From assembly GCA_023410055.1 (NCBI GenBank), contig JAEYQK010000011.1:1-41078 (forward strand): a DNA stretch of 41,078 nt, given 5' to 3'. Both the position numbers and the translations under genes were made by a program. The notes under the pieces were generated by a model, which saw nothing but the letters and a program-made list of their open reading frames with translations, had not been told where the DNA came from and searched no databases. Shown here in pieces: positions 37,974-41,078 of the stretch. The stretch is from Acidobacteriota bacterium (GTDB lineage Bacteria; Acidobacteriota; Terriglobia; Terriglobales; Acidobacteriaceae). Numbering within the stretch: position 1 is the first letter of the stretch; each line of letters starts with the position of its first letter.

Positions 37974-38699
37974 TTAGGACTTCTGCGGTACTGTCATCCC
38001 CAAGCGCTTCATCACCATTTGAAGATCCTGCCATGCCGCGGCCTTCTGTCTGGGATCGCGCAGCAGATATGCAGGGTGATAAGTAACCGCCAGCGGATAT
38101 CCCTTGAAGTCGTGCCACTGGCCGCGCAGCTGGCTCATCGGCTGGTTGAGCCCCAGCAGGGAACGCGAAGCCACTGCGCCCAGGGCCACGATCACCTTCG
38201 GCTTGATCACGTCAATTTGCTTCAGCAGGAACGGCGAGCAGACCTCGCACTCCGCCGGTTCAGGCGTGCGATTTCCCGGCGGACGGCACTTGATCACATT
38301 CGCGATGTAGACATCCTCGCGCTGAATGCCCATCGCCTTAATCATGTTGTTCAGCAGCTGCCCAGCACGCCCGACAAAGGGTTCGCCCTGCTCATCTTCA
38401 TCCGCGCCCGGAGCCTCGCCCACGAACATGATATCGGCGCTCGGACTCCCAACGCCGAAGACGATTTGTTTACGTCCCTGCTTGTGCAAAGGACAGCGCG
38501 TGCAATCACCGATCTCTTCGCGAATTGCGCGGAGCGCAGCAGGGCGATCTTTGGGCATGTTGTCTGGGCTTTCCTCAGGAACGGAATCTTCGGAAACTTC
38601 AACGGCGCGCCGATAGAAATCGTGAACGCCGAGTTCTCGATAGTACTGCACACGATCGGCTAGGGCGCGTTTTGTTTCTGGATCCAGGGTTCGGGCCAT
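37974..38699 (-). CDS. Uracil-DNA glycosylase, family 4 type
   Basis: Removes uracil from DNA as the first step of base-excision repair. The 241-residue protein has 4Fe-4S cysteines 66 and 69 (CTRC), then 138 and 154 (IKCRPP and CEVC), the catalytic motif region GEAPGADEDEQGEPFVGRAG (94-113) and the uracil-binding motif TYHPAYLLR (206-214). This is the thermostable-type UDG class common outside enterobacteria. It begins three bases after the coaBC stop, making an operon. A roughly 50-residue N-terminal extension (about 1-55) precedes the cluster. The end is convergent with the GAF gene. Confidence 0.93.
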   Translation of the reverse strand: MARTLDPETKRALADRVQYYRELGVHDFYRRAVEVSEDSVPEESPDNMPKDRPAALRAIREEIGDCTRCPLHKQGRKQIVFGVGSPSADIMFVGEAPGADEDEQGEPFVGRAGQLLNNMIKAMGIQREDVYIANVIKCRPPGNRTPEPAECEVCSPFLLKQIDVIKPKVIVALGAVASRSLLGLNQPMSQLRGQWHDFKGYPLAVTYHPAYLLRDPRQKAAAWQDLQMVMKRLGMTVPQKS

Positions 38700-38702
38700 C
38701 AG

Positions 38703-39923
38703 CTAGTTTCTGCTCGCAACAGGCTCAGCGGCCTGTGTGCGGATTCGCCGAATCGCATCAAGAACGCGGTTTGCTACCTCGCGCTTCGAGCTCTCGGGCA
38801 CTTGAATCTCTTCGTCCTGCGTGATGATCGTGACGGCGTTGCGGTCTGAGTCGAACCCGATTTCAGGTCGCGAGACATCATTGACGACGATCGCATGAAG
38901 CGACTTCGACCTCAATTTTCGTCGTGCATTCTCAAGTACATTTGTGGTCTCGGCGGCGAAGCCGACCACAATCTGTCCAGGAGTCGCCTTCAACGCCAAC
39001 TCGGCCAGAATATCCGATGTCGGTTCGAGCTCCAGACTCAGGTTCTCCCGCGTACGCTTGATCTTCTCGGTGGCAACATCCTTCACCTGATAATCCGCAA
39101 CCGCCGCGGCCTTGATGATGACGTTCGCTTCCGGCGCGCGATCAATCGCCGCACGCCGCATCTGCGCAGCCGTTTCCACGCGCACGACCTCCGCACCTGC
39201 CGGCGGCTGAATCGCAACCGGTCCGGAGATCAAAATGACCTTTGCGCCGCGACGCAAGGCCGCTTCCGCCAGCGCGTATCCCATCTTCCCGCTTGATCGA
39301 TTGCTGATATAGCGCACCGGATCAATCGGTTCGCGTGTCGGCCCCGCTGTAATCAGAACCGTATCGCCGGCGAAATCCTGAGGTGCCACTGCGGCTAGCA
39401 CTTCGCTGACAATGACCTCGATATCAGCAAGTCGTCCAGCCCCGACCATCCCGCACGCCAGATATCCGCTACCCGGCTCGACAATGATGTTTCCGCGCTG
39501 TCTCAGAATCTCGAGATTCGCTTGCGTCGCCGGATGCTCCCACATGTTCACGTTCATCGCCGGAGCGATTACAACGGGAGACTTCGTCGCCAGATACAAC
39601 GTCGTCAGGAATTCGTCAGCAACACCGTGGGCGAACTTCGCGATGACATTTGCGGTCGCCGGGGCCACGAGCAGAGCATCGCATTCCTGCGCGACTCCAA
39701 TATGCTCAATCGCGGACTCGACGCTGCCGCTTGCACTTTCCGGGAACATCTCGGTAATGACCTTTTGGCCCGACAGTGCAGCGAACGTCAACGGGCGCAC
39801 GAATTCCTGCGCCGCACGGGTCATGACGACCTGCACGCTGGCGCCGCGGTCCATCAGCAACCGAACGATCTCAGCTGCCTTGTATCCCGCGATACCGCCG
39901 CTAACTCCGAGAGCGACCTTCAT
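38703..39923 (-). CDS. coaBC: Bifunctional phosphopantothenoylcysteine decarboxylase/PPC synthase CoaBC
   Basis: CoaBC makes 4'-phosphopantetheine from 4'-phosphopantothenate and cysteine in CoA biosynthesis. The 406-residue protein shows the FMN-dependent CoaC domain (GVSGGIAGYKAAEIVRLL at 6-23, His74 in AIEHIGVA, PAMNVNMW at 121-128, ACGMVGAGRL at 156-165) and the CoaB domain (ITAGPTREPIDPVRYISNRS at 191-210, then KAAAVADY and GFAAET). All landmark residues are present. It lies between rpoZ and udg in the minus-strand cluster. Confidence 0.97.
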   Translation of the reverse strand: MKVALGVSGGIAGYKAAEIVRLLMDRGASVQVVMTRAAQEFVRPLTFAALSGQKVITEMFPESASGSVESAIEHIGVAQECDALLVAPATANVIAKFAHGVADEFLTTLYLATKSPVVIAPAMNVNMWEHPATQANLEILRQRGNIIVEPGSGYLACGMVGAGRLADIEVIVSEVLAAVAPQDFAGDTVLITAGPTREPIDPVRYISNRSSGKMGYALAEAALRRGAKVILISGPVAIQPPAGAEVVRVETAAQMRRAAIDRAPEANVIIKAAAVADYQVKDVATEKIKRTRENLSLELEPTSDILAELALKATPGQIVVGFAAETTNVLENARRKLRSKSLHAIVVNDVSRPEIGFDSDRNAVTIITQDEEIQVPESSKREVANRVLDAIRRIRTQAAEPVASRN

Positions 39924-39999
39924 ATGCTTTTAGACGCGAAAAGAGTCACACAGGCTCCGAATAGCAGCCCTAGTGCGCTCTCCGCAGAATGGTCCGGGA

Positions 40000-40239
40000 T
40001 CAGTTACCTTCCGGAATCGCCAGATCCAACATCTCGCGGGCGACTTCGGCGGCTGACTTCTCAATCACCGGGATGTCCCACTTAATCTTTCCGGCTCTGA
40101 TTTCGTCCTGGGCAATCCTGCATGCCTTGCGGGAATTGGTCTCCACCTGTGGCTTTGCGCCGGACTGCAGTTGACGCGCCCGCTTGGCCGCTACAAGAAT
40201 AAACCTGTAATTGCTATCGAACCCTGCTACCTGTTCCAT
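40000..40239 (-). CDS. rpoZ: RNA polymerase omega subunit
   Basis: A 79-residue omega subunit: MEQVAGFDSNYRFILVAAKRARQL, GAKPQVETNSRKACRIAQDEIRAGKI. The block with VAAKRARQLQ and the NSRKACRIAQDEI helix are the conserved regions that clasp the beta-prime C-terminus. The ATG at 40239 is chosen because GGAGG lies just upstream and the longer frame to 40404 has no family resemblance. It stands 91 bases after gmk, the classic gmk-rpoZ order. That gap holds a palindrome (40271-40295). Confidence 0.93.
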   Translation of the reverse strand: MEQVAGFDSNYRFILVAAKRARQLQSGAKPQVETNSRKACRIAQDEIRAGKIKWDIPVIEKSAAEVAREMLDLAIPEGN

Positions 40240-40270
40240 ACCGCCTCCAACAACTCTTTCAACTTGGTGC

Positions 40271-40295
40271 CCCACGTTCCCGCAGGTAACGTGGG
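40271..40295. repeat. Palindrome CCCACGTT-N9-AACGTGGG, copy 2
   Basis: Arms at 40271-40278 and 40288-40295, identical to those at 12250-12274, here between gmk and rpoZ. It could act as a processing or attenuator hairpin inside the operon. Confidence 0.7.
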
Positions 40296-40330
40296 ACTTT
40301 GTCGCAATGTGCGGAGTGAACCGCACGAAA

Positions 40331-41035
40331 TCAGCCCCTGTGGGGCAAAGTCGGCTGGGAAAATCCCGCCAGTATCTCCTGAACCCGGTCGCGCACGTTC
40401 TCAAGACGGCAGCGTTCGGCGATGTCCAAAATGGTCTTGTCTTCCGGAGTGGGCCCCTCTCCCGAGCGCCTGATTCTTTCGCCCAGGATGACAGCCTTCA
40501 ACTCATCAATCGAGTGTTCAAGCTGGTCGTTAACCAAAATATAGTCGTAAGTTGAATAATTCTCAATCTCACGGCCGGCCGCGCTGAGCCGTCGATTGAT
40601 CACCTCGTCGTCAACCTTGTCCGATTCGTTCCGGCGGCGCAGCCTGCGCTCGAGTTCGTGCCTGGATGGCGGCAGGATGAAGATACTCACCGCATCCGGC
40701 ATGCGCTCCTTTACTTGCGCAGCGCCCTGAACGTCTATGTCAAGCAACAGGTCTTTGCCGCGTGCCTTTGCGTCCTCAACAAAGTGCCTGGCCGTGCCAT
40801 AGAAGTGCCCAAACACCTCAGCGAACTCCAGGAACTCGTCATCTCGGATCATCCGCTCGAAATCCGCGCGGCGGCAGAAGAAGTACTCGCGACCGTGCTT
40901 CTCGCTCCCTCGTGGACACCGCGTCGTGTACGAGATGGAAAACTCCAGGTCCGGCACAACCTTCAGCATCTCTGCCGTTAGCGTGCTCTTGCCCGAACCG
41001 GATGGTGCAGAAACAATGTAGACTATGCCGCTCAT
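40331..41035 (-). CDS. gmk: Guanylate kinase
   Basis: Phosphorylates GMP to GDP, needed for GTP supply and (p)ppGpp metabolism. The 234-residue protein has the P-loop SAPSGSGKS (9-17), SYTTRCPRGSEKHGREYFF (35-53, the GMP-binding segment), the lid region LEFAEVFGHFYGT, and DIDVQGAAQVKERMP. Its length exceeds the usual ~205 by a C-terminal tail after the family end. The ATG overlaps the stop of the upstream gene (ATGA at 41032-41035), indicating translational coupling with yicC. Confidence 0.97.
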   Translation of the reverse strand: MSGIVYIVSAPSGSGKSTLTAEMLKVVPDLEFSISYTTRCPRGSEKHGREYFFCRRADFERMIRDDEFLEFAEVFGHFYGTARHFVEDAKARGKDLLLDIDVQGAAQVKERMPDAVSIFILPPSRHELERRLRRRNESDKVDDEVINRRLSAAGREIENYSTYDYILVNDQLEHSIDELKAVILGERIRRSGEGPTPEDKTILDIAERCRLENVRDRVQEILAGFSQPTLPHRG

Positions 41036-41078
41036 TCGATGTTCTGCACCTGTTCCCGAGCCTTCTCGATCTCGGACT
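41032..41078 (-). CDS. yicC: YicC family protein, last 14 codons only
   Basis: Reading minus from the right edge, the frame ends SEIEKAREQVQNIE then TGA at 41034-41032. The REQVQNIE ending is the conserved C-terminus of YicC-like stress-induced endoribonuclease-type proteins, and yicC commonly precedes gmk. The rest of the gene is outside the window. Confidence 0.75.
   Translation of the reverse strand, partial: SEIEKAREQVQNIE

Overview
The window is about 41 kb of a GC-rich Gram-negative chromosome, most probably from an acidobacterium of the Koribacter/Terriglobales type. The evidence is indirect. It rests on the gene neighbourhoods (lptC/OstA-like gene, lptB, rpoN, hpf; yicC, gmk, rpoZ, coaBC, udg), paired DUF507 genes, an Hfq with a long N-terminal extension, an S9 peptidase, an OPT transporter, and intergenic DNA full of short tandem repeats and small palindromes. 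No 16S rRNA or tRNA gene was recognised, so the taxon is an inference.

Layout. 1-2625 (minus): a truncated phosphotransferase-like gene that leaves the window, then an HNH endonuclease and a ComF gene. 2798-9282: OPT transporter, LolA-like exported protein (minus), S9 peptidase and MetX-like hydrolase; a heptamer-built inverted repeat separates the last two. 9327-14419 is mostly minus: orphan solute-binding protein, YihY/BrkB membrane protein, glycine-zipper protein and queG, with a plus-strand cold-shock gene among them. 14521-15920: a GntR (YtrA-type) repressor coupled to a DUF5808 membrane protein, behind a promoter with a built-in operator. 16004-16554: two overlapping DUF507 genes. 16707-19605: unknown gene, recJ, zinc-ribbon RDD protein. 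19666-25444: envelope and stress block (LptC/OstA-like, lptB, rpoN, hpf). 25723-27997: exported TPR protein with a possibly structured leader, then a NifX-like protein diverging from a PadR regulator and a thioesterase.

28359-30684 is the most unusual part. It is visibly more AT-rich than its surroundings and carries a two-gene minus-strand module: an AlbA_2 (Schlafen-type) protein followed by a protein whose C-terminus resembles abortive-infection/HEPN-like families. The second gene has an in-frame TGA exactly where the family has a conserved Trp, and the rest of the conserved tail is still readable beyond it. Accessory or defence function is an inference from domain type and composition.

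31135-41078: holB, hfq, an HU gene, a site-2 protease homologue and priA (minus), a GAF-domain protein, and the minus-strand housekeeping cluster yicC (C-terminus only), gmk, rpoZ, coaBC, udg. The second recurring theme is mobile-looking short DNA: palindromes that appear to sit in frame inside holB and the S9 peptidase gene, one of them identical to an intergenic copy 15 kb away, and tandem repeats that have become the last codons of two genes.
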